Positions 12,736 through 19,846 of a DNA stretch of 20,703 nucleotides are shown here, in pieces. The stretch is taken from positions 1 to 20,703 of the forward strand of contig JAQGKM010000050.1 in assembly GCA_028290125.1 (NCBI GenBank), read 5' to 3'. A program made the position numbers and the translations under genes. Every line of letters begins with the position of its first letter. The stretch's first letter is position 1. Source of the stretch: Hyphomicrobiales bacterium (GTDB taxonomy: Bacteria > Pseudomonadota > Alphaproteobacteria > Rhizobiales > Beijerinckiaceae). Under the pieces are notes generated by a model that saw only the letters and a list, made by a program, of their open reading frames with translations, was not told the DNA's origin and searched no databases.

Positions 12736-13941
12736 ATGACTGAAGCCTTTCTTGTCGGCGGCGTGCGGACGCCCATCGGCCGCTACGCCGGTTCGCTCTC
12801 CTCGGTTCGTCCCGACGACATGCTCGCCCATGCAATCCGCCAGCTCGTCGCGAAATACCCGTCCGTGCCCGTCGACAGGATCGACGAAATCTTCGCCGGC
12901 TGCGCCAACCAGGCGGGCGAGGACAACCGCAACGTGGCGCGTATGGCGGGCCTGCTCGCCGGCCTGCCGCTCGAAGTGCCGGGCACCACCATCAATCGCC
13001 TCTGCGGCTCGGGCATGGACGCCGTCGGCACCGCCGCGCGCGCCATCAAGTCGGGCGAATGCGACCTCGTGATCGCCGGCGGGGTGGAGAGCATGTCGCG
13101 CGCGCCCTTCGTCATGAACAAGTCGACGGAGGCCTTTTCGCGCGCTGCGGAAGTGCATGACACGACGATCGGCTGGCGCTTCGTCAACCCGCTGATGAAG
13201 GCGCAATACGGCGTCGATTCCATGCCCGATACCGCAGAAAACCTCGCCGAGGAAAAGCAGATCTCGCGCGCCGACCAGGACGCCTTCGCGTTCCGCTCGC
13301 AGCAGCGCGCCTCGCGCGCCGTCGCCAACGGCCGCTTCGCCCGCGAGATCGCGCCCTACGAGATCAAGGATCGCAAGGGCAACATCACGCGCGTCGAGCG
13401 CGACGAGCATCCCAGAGAAACCACGCTCGAAAAACTCGCGGCGCTCGGCACTCCGTTCCGCAAGGGCGGCTCGATCACCGCCGGCAATGCGTCGGGCGTC
13501 AACGACGGCGCCGCCGCACTGCTGATCTGCTCGGCCGCCGCGCTCGAAAAATACGGCCTGACGCCGCTCGCCAGGATCAACGGCCTCGCGACCGCCGGTT
13601 GCCCGCCGCGCATCATGGGCTGGGGCCCGGTGCCGGCGACGCAGAAGCTGATGGAGCGGCTCGGCCTGAAGATCACGGACTTCGACGTCTGCGAATTCAA
13701 CGAAGCCTTCGCCGCGCAGGCGCTCGCCTGCACCCGTGCGCTGGGTCTTCCCGACGACGCCGAACACGTGAACCCGAACGGCGGCGCCATCGCGCTCGGC
13801 CATCCGCTCGGCATGTCGGGCGCGCGCATCGCGCTCACCGCCGCCATCGAGATGAACGACCGCAACGCGAAGCGCGCGCTGGCCACCATGTGCATCGGCG
13901 TCGGCCAGGGCATCGCGGTGTCGCTGGAGGCGGTGCGCTGA
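12736..13941 (+). CDS. pcaF: Acetyl-CoA acyltransferase, probable 3-oxoadipyl-CoA thiolase
   Basis: A 401-residue cytoplasmic thiolase. As PcaF it would cleave 3-oxoadipyl-CoA to succinyl-CoA and acetyl-CoA, the last step of aromatic degradation by the beta-ketoadipate route. Catalytic residues are Cys90 in NRLCGSGMDAV, His356 in GGAIALGHPLGMSGAR and Cys386 in CIGVGQG. Blocks typical of PcaF/PaaJ rather than general thiolases are GCANQAGEDNRNVARMA, GGVESMSRAPFVM, SAEVHDTTIGWRFVNPLMK (here with RAA for SA), AQYGVDSMPDTAEN and NASGVNDGAAAL. The ATG at 12736 has AGAGGA about 6-7 nt upstream. It is a single gene, without pcaIJ or other pca genes beside it. PaaJ of the phenylacetate pathway performs the same chemistry and cannot be excluded. 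Confidence 0.93.
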   Translation: MTEAFLVGGVRTPIGRYAGSLSSVRPDDMLAHAIRQLVAKYPSVPVDRIDEIFAGCANQAGEDNRNVARMAGLLAGLPLEVPGTTINRLCGSGMDAVGTAARAIKSGECDLVIAGGVESMSRAPFVMNKSTEAFSRAAEVHDTTIGWRFVNPLMKAQYGVDSMPDTAENLAEEKQISRADQDAFAFRSQQRASRAVANGRFAREIAPYEIKDRKGNITRVERDEHPRETTLEKLAALGTPFRKGGSITAGNASGVNDGAAALLICSAAALEKYGLTPLARINGLATAGCPPRIMGWGPVPATQKLMERLGLKITDFDVCEFNEAFAAQALACTRALGLPDDAEHVNPNGGAIALGHPLGMSGARIALTAAIEMNDRNAKRALATMCIGVGQGIAVSLEAVR

Positions 13942-13986
13942 GTCGTCATTTATTTTGTGAAAGTTCACAAATGCGCTGATCGAAAC

Positions 13987-14138
13987 TTCCTCCCCCTTGC
14001 GGGGAGGACGACTCGGGCGAAAGCCCGAGCGAGGTGGGGGTCGTGAGGCGTTCATAATTCAAAAAGCATCCGTGTTCCGGTCACTTACGGGCGTTGCGCG
14101 ACCCCCACCCCTAACCCCTCCCCGCAAGGGGGAGGGGA
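13987..14138. repeat. Composite inverted repeat with three stem-loops
   Basis: Left part: stem CCTCCCC/GGGGAGG (13989-14007), then CTCGGGC-GAAA-GCCCGAG (14012-14029), a perfect 7-bp stem with a tetraloop, then GAGGTGGGGGTCG. Right part: CGACCCCCACCCCTAACCCC followed by a 9-bp stem CCCCTCCCC/GGGGAGGGG (14115-14137). The outer parts are reverse complements of each other, so the whole can fold into one large cruciform around an A+T-richer centre (about 14046-14095). Repeats with CTCCCCCTTG...GGTGGGGGT arms are widespread in rhizobial intergenic DNA. It may also end transcription of pcaF. Confidence 0.8.
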
Positions 14139-14170
14139 ATCGCATGCGGCGTTGATTGCGAGGAGCGGTC

Positions 14171-14743
14171 ATGATCGATTTGCAGAAGGTCGACTGGAGC
14201 GCTCTTCCGGAGCCTGAAGATGACGGAGCCGCCGCCCACCTCGTCGGGTTGCGCCTGCCGCCCGTTCGTCTGACAGGCACGGACGGACATGAGGTCGATC
14301 TCTCCTGTTTGCCCGGTCTTTCAGTCCTCTACTTTTATCCAATGACCGGCCGTCCGGATCAGCCGCTTCCGAACACTTGGGACATGGTCCCCGGCGCGCG
14401 CGGCTGCACGCCGCAATCCTGTGCGTTTCGCGACCATGCCGCAGAGCTCCGGGCGCTTGGCGCAACCGCACTGTTCGGCGTTTCGACACAGCCGACCGCC
14501 TACCAAGCGGAAGCGGCGGCACGGCTGCATCTTCCTTTTCCGCTTTTGTCAGACGACGATGGCGCCCTGACACGGGCGCTTGCGCTTCCGACATTTGAGG
14601 TCGATGGCGCGACGCTGCTAAAGCGACTGACGATGATTGCCCGCGACGGCAAGATCGTGAAAGTCTTCTATCCGGTTTTTCCGCCGGACCAGAATGCTCT
14701 CGATGTTATCGACTGGCTGAAAGTGGAGGAAACCGCGCCTTGA
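14171..14743 (+). CDS. Peroxiredoxin (PrxQ/BCP-like CxxxxC type, with insertion)
   Basis: A 190-residue thioredoxin-fold peroxidase. The peroxidatic and likely resolving cysteines are Cys79 and Cys84 in RGCTPQSCAFRDH, the five-residue spacing of PrxQ/BCP-type enzymes. In ordinary PrxQ the motif YFYP runs directly into the Cys loop (about 8 residues). Here YFYPMTGRPDQPLPNTWDMV puts some 22 residues between Pro57 and Cys79. Downstream blocks FGVSTQPTAYQAEAAARLHLPFPLLSDDDGALTRAL, FEVDGATLLKRLTMI and VFYPVFPPDQNALDVIDWL are conserved in a rhizobial subgroup I recognise but which has no special name. It would reduce peroxides using thioredoxin or glutaredoxin. The ATG at 14171 has AGGAG 6 nt upstream. 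Its stop overlaps the start of the nitrilase-family gene. Confidence 0.9.
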   Translation: MIDLQKVDWSALPEPEDDGAAAHLVGLRLPPVRLTGTDGHEVDLSCLPGLSVLYFYPMTGRPDQPLPNTWDMVPGARGCTPQSCAFRDHAAELRALGATALFGVSTQPTAYQAEAAARLHLPFPLLSDDDGALTRALALPTFEVDGATLLKRLTMIARDGKIVKVFYPVFPPDQNALDVIDWLKVEETAP

Positions 14744-15561
14744 AACTCGCCCTCATCCAGATGAACACGAGCGACGACAAGGCCGCCAATCTGGCGCAGG
14801 CGGAGGCGCTCATCCTGCGCGCGGTTCGTGACGAGCGGCCCGACTGGATCAGCCTGCCCGAGGTCTTCTCCTTCATGGGCGGCGCGCGCGCCGACAAGGT
14901 CGCGGCGGCTGAGGCCTTTCCGGACGGCGCCGCCTATCAACTGATGCGCGATCTCGCGCGACGCCATGGCGTGTTCATCCATGCGGGCTCGATGCTCGAG
15001 CGTATCCCCGGCGAGGATCGGCTCGGCAACACGACGATCGCCTTCAACCGCGCGGGCGAGGAAGTGGCGCGCTATCGCAAGATCCACATGTTCGACGTGA
15101 CGACGCCCGACGGCCAGGAGTACCGCGAGAGCGCCACGATGAAACCGGGCGAGGACGTCGTCACCTACGATTGCGAGGGCGTCACCATCGGCTGCGCCAT
15201 CTGCTACGACCTGCGCTTTCCCGCGCTGTTTGCGGCGCTGGCCGCGCGCGGCGCGCAGGTGATCGCGCTGCCTTCGGCCTTCACGCTCGCCACCGGCAAG
15301 GACCATTGGGACGTGCTGTGCCGCGCGCGGGCCATCGAGACGCAGGTCTATTTCGCCGCCGCGGCCCAGACCGGACAATTCAGGCAGGGCAAGGAGCTGC
15401 GCGCCACCTATGGCCATTCCCTGATCGCCGATCCGTGGGGCCTCGTGGTCGCCAGGGCCTCCGACGGACCGGGCGTCACGAGCGCCCGCATCGACCTCGA
15501 CCTCCTGAACCGCGTGCGCCAGCAGATCCCCGTCGCGCGCCACAAAGTTGCGATTACCTGA
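14740..15561 (+). CDS. Carbon-nitrogen hydrolase (nitrilase superfamily), Nit-like amidase
   Basis: A 273-residue cytoplasmic enzyme with the complete Glu-Lys-Cys triad: Glu41 in SLPEVFSF, Lys114 in RYRKIHMFD and Cys155 in CAICYDLRFP. The RYRKIHMFDV and DGQEYRES blocks and the ICYDLRFP cysteine region match the Nit1/Nit2-like branch. Members hydrolyse deaminated glutathione, omega-amides of alpha-keto acids or similar amides, a metabolite-repair role. The start is a TTG at 14740, overlapping the peroxiredoxin stop as TTGA, with GGAGG about 10 nt upstream inside the previous gene; no in-frame ATG begins the domain. Translation is therefore coupled to the peroxiredoxin. Its 3' end overlaps the convergent uraD gene by 8 bp. 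Deaminated-glutathione amidase is my best guess, not proven. Confidence 0.92.
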   Translation: MKLALIQMNTSDDKAANLAQAEALILRAVRDERPDWISLPEVFSFMGGARADKVAAAEAFPDGAAYQLMRDLARRHGVFIHAGSMLERIPGEDRLGNTTIAFNRAGEEVARYRKIHMFDVTTPDGQEYRESATMKPGEDVVTYDCEGVTIGCAICYDLRFPALFAALAARGAQVIALPSAFTLATGKDHWDVLCRARAIETQVYFAAAAQTGQFRQGKELRATYGHSLIADPWGLVVARASDGPGVTSARIDLDLLNRVRQQIPVARHKVAIT

Positions 15562-16072
15562 GCATCTCCTTCAGCCGCAGCAGGGCGATCTTTTCGATCT
15601 GCTCGAGCGCCGTGGCGAATTCCTGATCTTCCGAATGATGCAGGCGGGTCTCGAAAGCCTCGAGAATGTCGGCCTTGGTCTTGCCCTTCACCGCCAAAAT
15701 GAACGGGAATCCGAAACGCGCCTTGTAGGCGTCGTTCAACTCGGTGAAGCGCTTGCGCTCGGCGTCGGTCAGCATGTCGAGGCCGGCGGAAGATTGCTCC
15801 TTCGTCGAATCCTGCGTCAGGCGCCCGGCGGCGTGCAACTTGCCGGCGAGATCGGGGTGGGCATTGATCAGCGCCAGCTGCTGGTTTTTCGGGGCGGCCC
15901 GCATGATCGCCGCCATGTCGGCGTGCAGCCCTTCGGCCGAGTCGCTCTCGGGGCCCAGCCCCTTGTCGTAGGCGCCCTCCGCCACCCAGGCGGAATGTTC
16001 GAAAATGCCGCCGAAGCGGGCGATGAAATCGTCGCGGGAGAGGGTTCTCACGATCACGGGCGGGCGCTCCAC
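15554..16072 (-). CDS. uraD: 2-oxo-4-hydroxy-4-carboxy-5-ureidoimidazoline (OHCU) decarboxylase
   Basis: A 172-residue helical cytoplasmic enzyme for the last step of urate to (S)-allantoin conversion. The catalytic His72 lies in INAHPDLAGK, with Glu92 in DSTKEQSSAGL (the 20-residue spacing seen between His67 and Glu87 of zebrafish OHCU decarboxylase). Further family marks are FGGIFEHSAWVAE at 20-32 and FGFPFILAVKGKTK, then ILEAFETRL. The start is a GTG at 16072, directly after an in-frame TGA, so no longer protein is possible; the next Met lies inside the domain. It is divergent from uraH and puuD across 135 bp, which fits shared control of the pathway. It ends by overlapping the convergent nitrilase-family gene. 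Confidence 0.95.
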   Translation of the reverse strand: MERPPVIVRTLSRDDFIARFGGIFEHSAWVAEGAYDKGLGPESDSAEGLHADMAAIMRAAPKNQQLALINAHPDLAGKLHAAGRLTQDSTKEQSSAGLDMLTDAERKRFTELNDAYKARFGFPFILAVKGKTKADILEAFETRLHHSEDQEFATALEQIEKIALLRLKEMLR

Positions 16073-16081
16073 TCATCATCC

Positions 16082-16103
16082 ATTGGGTGCGATCCAATTG
16101 CAC
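16082..16103. promoter_or_regulatory. Inverted repeat in the uraD-uraH divergent spacer
   Basis: ATTGG (16082-16086), seven bases, then CCAAT (16094-16098). Overlapping it, GTGC (16087-16090) and GCAC (16100-16103) form a second symmetric pair. The site is close to uraD (10 nt from its start codon) and just upstream of a TTGCAC -35-like box facing uraH (16098-16103, with a weak TCTAAG 15 nt further on). It is a candidate operator for the urate genes. Short arms make chance occurrence possible. Confidence 0.35.
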
Positions 16104-16207
16104 AGCCGCTGCTTCGCGTCTAAGCAATTTGCGAAGAAAGCCGGTTTGCCCGGCGCCGAGGTTCACCCTAGCATGCCAAGGTCGCGGGCCGCGGCCAAGG
16201 AGCTCCG

Positions 16208-16582
16208 ATGTCGAATTCCCCCGCAGGCGGGCGCCTGACCACGCATATTCTCGACACCGCGGCCGGCACGCCCGCCGCCGGCGTCGCCATTTCCCTGCAC
16301 GCCATCGGGCCCGACGGCGCCGCCACGCTGGTTTCGCAGCACGTCACCAATGCGGATGGCCGCTGCGACGCGCCGATCCTGTCGGGCGAAACGATGAAAC
16401 CGGGCGTCTACGAGCTGGTCTTCGAAATCGCCGCCTATTTCCGGCAGAATGGCGTGACGCTTGCAGAGCCTCCGTTTCTGGACCGCATTCCGATCCGCTT
16501 CGGCCTCGCCGACGCGAGCGCGCACTATCATGTGCCGCTGCTTGTTTCGCCTTATGGTTTCTCGACTTACAGGGGTAGCTAA
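16208..16582 (+). CDS. uraH: 5-hydroxyisourate hydrolase (transthyretin-related)
   Basis: A 124-residue enzyme converting 5-hydroxyisourate to OHCU. The transthyretin-like fold is shown by LTTHILDTAAGTPAAGV with His13, the NADGRCD turn with Arg52, the HYHVPLLVSPYGFSTY strand with His106/His108, and the C-terminal YRGS tetrapeptide that distinguishes HIU hydrolase from transthyretin. There is no signal peptide, so it is cytoplasmic. The ATG at 16208 has AAGGAG about 6 nt upstream. It is the first gene of a rightward operon; its TAA is immediately followed by the GTG of puuD. Its product feeds UraD, encoded divergently. Confidence 0.96.
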   Translation: MSNSPAGGRLTTHILDTAAGTPAAGVAISLHAIGPDGAATLVSQHVTNADGRCDAPILSGETMKPGVYELVFEIAAYFRQNGVTLAEPPFLDRIPIRFGLADASAHYHVPLLVSPYGFSTYRGS

Positions 16583-17794
16583 GTGACACTCGCCATCGTC
16601 GCCAGCGAATGGGCCAATTTCCTCCTGCGCTGGACCCATGTGATCGCAGGCATCGCCTGGATCGGGTCGTCCTTCTATTTCGTCCATCTCGACCTGTCGC
16701 TGCGCAAGCATGACGGTCTGGCGCAGGGCGTCGGCGGCGAGGCGTGGCAGGTCCACGGCGGCGGCTTCTACAACATGGTGAAATACATTGTCGCGCCCCC
16801 GCATCTGCCCAAGGAGCTGACCTGGTTCAAATGGGAGGCCTACGCCACCTGGCTGTCGGGCTTCGCGCTGTTCATCTCGCTCTATTACACCAATGCCGAA
16901 CTCTACCTGATCGACCGCACGGTGCTCGACATCTCGCCCATGACGGCGATCGCGATCAGCCTCGGCGGGCTCATCGCCGGCTGGGTCGTGTACGACCTCC
17001 TGTGCAAGTCACCGCTCGGCCGCAACGATCTTCTGCTCGGCATCGTCGGCTTCGTGCTGCTGGTCGCGGTGTCGTACGGCTACACGAAAGTGTTCTCGGG
17101 CCGCGGCGCCTACGTGCAGATCGGCGCGATGATCGGCACCATCATGGTCGCCAGCGTCGCGATGACGATCATCCCCAACCAGCGCAAGATCGTCGTCGAC
17201 CTGCTGGCGGGCCGCACGCCCGACCCGGCGCTCGGCGCCGCCGGCAAGCAGCGCTCCGTCCACAACAATTATCTCACTTTGCCGGTCGTCTTCCTGATGA
17301 TCTCGAACCATTACCCGCTGGCTTTCGCGAGCCGCTGGAACTGGGTGATCATCGGGCTCGTGGTGGTGATCGGCGTCACGGTTCGCCACTTCTACAATTC
17401 GCGCCACGCGCACAAGCCGACGCCGTGGTGGACATGGGGTGTGGCGGCCGCAGCCTTCATCGCCATCGTGGTGCTGTCGTCGCCCGCGACCTTCACGGGC
17501 AAGAGCGCCAGCGCTGCGCCGGCGCGGCAGGTGGCCTTCGCCGACGTGCAGGAGATTGTCATCTCGCGCTGCTCGATGTGCCATGCCGCCGAACCGGTGT
17601 GGGACGGCGTCGGCGTGCCGCCCAAGGGCGTGATGCTGGAGACGCCCGCGCAGATCCGCGAACACGCCAGCGCCATCTACGTGCAGGCGGCGATGACGCA
17701 CGCCATGCCGCCGGGCGGCAATGTCACGGAGATCAGCGACGAGGATCGCGCGGTTCTCGCCGCCTGGTACGAATCCGGAGCCAAGACGCAGTGA
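16583..17794 (+). CDS. puuD: Urate hydroxylase PuuD (membrane uricase with cytochrome c domain)
   Basis: A 403-residue inner-membrane protein that oxidises urate to 5-hydroxyisourate, passing electrons through its own haem domain rather than to O2 directly as in soluble uricases. Residues 1-300 have about eight membrane segments with conserved RWTHVIAGIAWIGSSFYFVHLDLSL at the start, GGGFYNMVKY, WFKWEAYATWLSGF and NNYLTLPVVFLMISNHYP. Residues 315-403 form a periplasmic cytochrome c: CSMCH (Cys330, Cys333, His334) with likely axial Met375 in HAMPPGG. The start is GTG at 16583, directly abutting the uraH stop (TAAGTG), with AGGGG 7 nt upstream. The last four bases overlap the kinase start (GTGA). 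Translational coupling on both sides indicates one operon. Confidence 0.96.
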   Translation: MTLAIVASEWANFLLRWTHVIAGIAWIGSSFYFVHLDLSLRKHDGLAQGVGGEAWQVHGGGFYNMVKYIVAPPHLPKELTWFKWEAYATWLSGFALFISLYYTNAELYLIDRTVLDISPMTAIAISLGGLIAGWVVYDLLCKSPLGRNDLLLGIVGFVLLVAVSYGYTKVFSGRGAYVQIGAMIGTIMVASVAMTIIPNQRKIVVDLLAGRTPDPALGAAGKQRSVHNNYLTLPVVFLMISNHYPLAFASRWNWVIIGLVVVIGVTVRHFYNSRHAHKPTPWWTWGVAAAAFIAIVVLSSPATFTGKSASAAPARQVAFADVQEIVISRCSMCHAAEPVWDGVGVPPKGVMLETPAQIREHASAIYVQAAMTHAMPPGGNVTEISDEDRAVLAAWYESGAKTQ

Positions 17795-18705
17795 CGACAG
17801 GGCGCCGCATCGCCGTTCTTGGCGAGGCGCTGGTCGATGTGGTGCAGCAGGCGGGCGGCGCATCGCGCGCCTGCCCGGGCGGATCGGGCCTGAACACCGC
17901 CATGGCGCTGGCGCGCCTTGCAGCCCCAGTCTCGTTTTGCGGCGCGCTGTCGCGCGACGAAGACGGCGAAAGGCTCGCCGAAAGACTGGCGCGCGAAGCC
18001 GTCGATCTCGCCTGCGCGCTGCGCACCGACATGCCCTGCCCGCGCGTGATCGCCACGCCCGGCGCCGACGGCTCTCCATCTTACGCCTTCAACCTGCGCG
18101 GCAGCGCGCTCGAGGCGGCGCCCGGAGATTGGCGCCTGCCTGAGCATCTCCTGCATCTGCACGCGACCTCGTTCGCCTCCACGGCCGGCGCGCAGGGCGA
18201 GGCCGCGCTCGAAGCCTTGACGCGCGCGCGCGCCGTCGCATCGACCAGCTACGACCCGAACATCCGACTGGCCGTGCTGCCCGCACTGGCGCAGACGCAT
18301 GCGTTGATCGCGGCCCGCGTCGCGCAGGCCGATATCCTCAAGGTCAGCGCGGAGGATCTCGCCACGCTCGGCGGCGGCGACGCCCCGCTGCGGGAATGGC
18401 GTGCGCTCGGGCCACGTCTCATCGTCGTGACGCGCGGCGGCGACGGCGCGACCGGCCTCTTCGCCAACGGGGAAGTGAGCGTCGAGGCGCCAGTCGTCAC
18501 GGTCCGCGACACGATCGGCGCCGGCGACACGTTCATGGCCGCGCTGCTGGTCCAGATGCGCGGCGACATGGCTCTCGGGTCCGAGACAATCGCGTTTTCA
18601 CCTGAGCAGGTTGCGCGCTGGCTCGCATTCGCGGCGCGCGCTGCGGCGCTTTGCTGCATGCGCGAGGGCTGCGATCCGCCGCGCATCAGCGAGCTCGACG
18701 CCTGA
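17791..18705 (+). CDS. PfkB-family carbohydrate kinase
   Basis: A 304-residue ribokinase-fold sugar kinase. The N-terminal block IAVLGEALVDVV leads to CPGGSGLNTAMALARL (28-43), where Gly and Asn contact the sugar. DPNIR is at 155-159, as in fructokinases and 2-keto-3-deoxygluconate kinases. PfkB signature 2, DTIGAGDTFMAALL, is at 240-253 with catalytic Asp246 and its anion hole. The start is GTG at 17791, overlapping the puuD stop as GTGA; translation is coupled, and codons further upstream in this frame are antisense-phase noise inside puuD. A role in urate degradation is not obvious. It could phosphorylate a sugar or nucleoside released with purines, or simply share the promoter. Substrate not determinable by eye. 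Confidence 0.92.
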   Translation: MTTGRRIAVLGEALVDVVQQAGGASRACPGGSGLNTAMALARLAAPVSFCGALSRDEDGERLAERLAREAVDLACALRTDMPCPRVIATPGADGSPSYAFNLRGSALEAAPGDWRLPEHLLHLHATSFASTAGAQGEAALEALTRARAVASTSYDPNIRLAVLPALAQTHALIAARVAQADILKVSAEDLATLGGGDAPLREWRALGPRLIVVTRGGDGATGLFANGEVSVEAPVVTVRDTIGAGDTFMAALLVQMRGDMALGSETIAFSPEQVARWLAFAARAAALCCMREGCDPPRISELDA

Positions 18706-18709
18706 CCTC

Positions 18710-18733
18710 GGGGGCGAAATGAGTTGCGCCCCC
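18710..18733 (+). terminator. Hairpin between the kinase gene and rph
   Basis: GGGGGCG (18710-18716) pairs with CGCCCCC (18727-18733) across a 10-nt loop, starting 5 nt after the kinase stop. No T-tract follows. It probably ends or weakens transcription of the urate operon before rph, 46 nt further on. Confidence 0.5.
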
Positions 18734-18779
18734 AGCGTGAACCGCCTAGAGAGGCGCGCCTGTCACACAAGGAAGACCC

Positions 18780-19493
18780 ATGCGTCCCTCCCAACGCGCC
18801 GTCGATGAAATGCGCTCCGTTTCGCTCGAACGCGCCGTCGCGCGCTATGCGGAAGGGTCGTGCCTCGTGAAGTTCGGCGAGACGCATGTGCTGTGCACCG
18901 CGTCGCTCGAAGACAAGCCGCCGATGTGGCTGCGCGGACAGGGACGCGGCTGGGTGACGGCGGAATACGCCATGCTGCCGCGCGCCACCGCCTCGCGCAC
19001 GCGCCGCGAGTCCACCTCCGTCAAGCAGACCGGACGCACGCAGGAAATCCAGCGTCAGATCGGCCGTTCGCTGCGCGCCGTCGTCGATCTGCAGGCGCTC
19101 GGCGAGCGCCAGATCACGGTCGATTGCGATGTGCTGCAGGCCGATGGCGGCACCCGCACGGCGGCGATCACCGGCGCCTGGGTGGCGCTGCACGATTGCC
19201 TCAAGTGGATGCGTTCGCGCTCGATCATCAAGGACATGCCGATTCGCGACCACGTTGCAGCGATTTCCTGCGGCGTCGCGCGCGGCACGCCCGTGCTCGA
19301 TCTCGATTACGCGGAGGATTCCACCGCCGAAACGGACGCCAATTTCGTCATGACGGGATCGGGCGGACTCGTCGAAGTGCAGGCGACGGCGGAAGCCGCG
19401 ATCTTCACCGACGAGCAGCTCACCGCCATGATGGGTCTGGCGCGGAGCGGCATCATGCGTCTCGTCGATCTGCAGAAAGCGACGATCGCCTGA
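18780..19493 (+). CDS. rph: Ribonuclease PH
   Basis: A 237-residue phosphorolytic 3'-to-5' exoribonuclease that trims the 3' ends of tRNA precursors using phosphate. The PH-domain blocks are complete: MRPSQRAVDEMR, FGETHVLCTASLEDKPP, GRGWVTAEYAMLPRATASRTRRE, then VKQTGRTQEIQRQIGRSLRAVVDL, the active-site region CDVLQADGGTRTAAITGAW, and the C-terminal MTGSGGLVEVQATAE followed by GIMRLVDLQ. The length is normal. The ATG at 18780 has AAGGAAG about 6 nt upstream. In many alphaproteobacteria rph is followed by the non-canonical purine NTP phosphatase gene (rdgB); here the next 350 bp are empty, so that linkage is broken in this genome. Confidence 0.97.
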   Translation: MRPSQRAVDEMRSVSLERAVARYAEGSCLVKFGETHVLCTASLEDKPPMWLRGQGRGWVTAEYAMLPRATASRTRRESTSVKQTGRTQEIQRQIGRSLRAVVDLQALGERQITVDCDVLQADGGTRTAAITGAWVALHDCLKWMRSRSIIKDMPIRDHVAAISCGVARGTPVLDLDYAEDSTAETDANFVMTGSGGLVEVQATAEAAIFTDEQLTAMMGLARSGIMRLVDLQKATIA

Positions 19494-19846
19494 CCTTGCG
19501 CCAATAAGGACGCAGCGAAGCTCAACCGCACGCCAATGCGGAAACTTTCGCACTGCGGCAAAATTTCGCCGCCGTTCGGGCGAACGGATTACGCATTTCG
19601 TAGCATTTGGGACGATGTTTGAGCTTCCGCTGGGGGCGCAAGTGTGGTTACGTGATCCTCCTAAAGAACAATAAGCCCGTTCACGAATGATCAGCATTCG
19701 AAGCGGCGGGCAAGGAAACGTCGAGAGACAGGGTACAGAGCGCCACCAAGGCGCCGCCGTTTCGAAAGCCGCTGCAAACAGCAACGGTCTGGCGCTCAAC
19801 TCTCCTAATGATTTTTGACGGGTCGAGACAGCGTACCGGAACCGCG
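19494..19846. other. Non-coding stretch after rph, with one palindrome
   Basis: These 353 bp contain no credible gene on either strand; the long leftward open frame across it is antisense to rph and the kinase. Composition is slightly lower in G+C than the neighbours. It holds the near-perfect palindrome at 19572-19587, and just before it short symmetric pieces (CGGC-N8-GCCG, about 19555-19573). Promoter boxes for the following small ORF or tctA could not be chosen with confidence. Confidence 0.6.
19572..19587. promoter_or_regulatory. 16-bp palindrome CCGTTCG-GG-CGAACGG
   Basis: CCGTTCG (19572-19578) and CGAACGG (19581-19587) are perfect 7-bp arms around GG. It lies 79 nt after the rph stop. 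It is compact and symmetric like a dimeric repressor site, but the 2-nt centre also allows only a strained RNA hairpin. Its target gene is unclear. Confidence 0.4.

Noticed and set aside
16744..18705. A 653-residue rightward frame joining puuD DNA to the kinase
   Set aside because: The first two thirds are an out-of-phase reading of puuD. The kinase begins at the GTG overlapping the puuD stop, so this is not a fusion.
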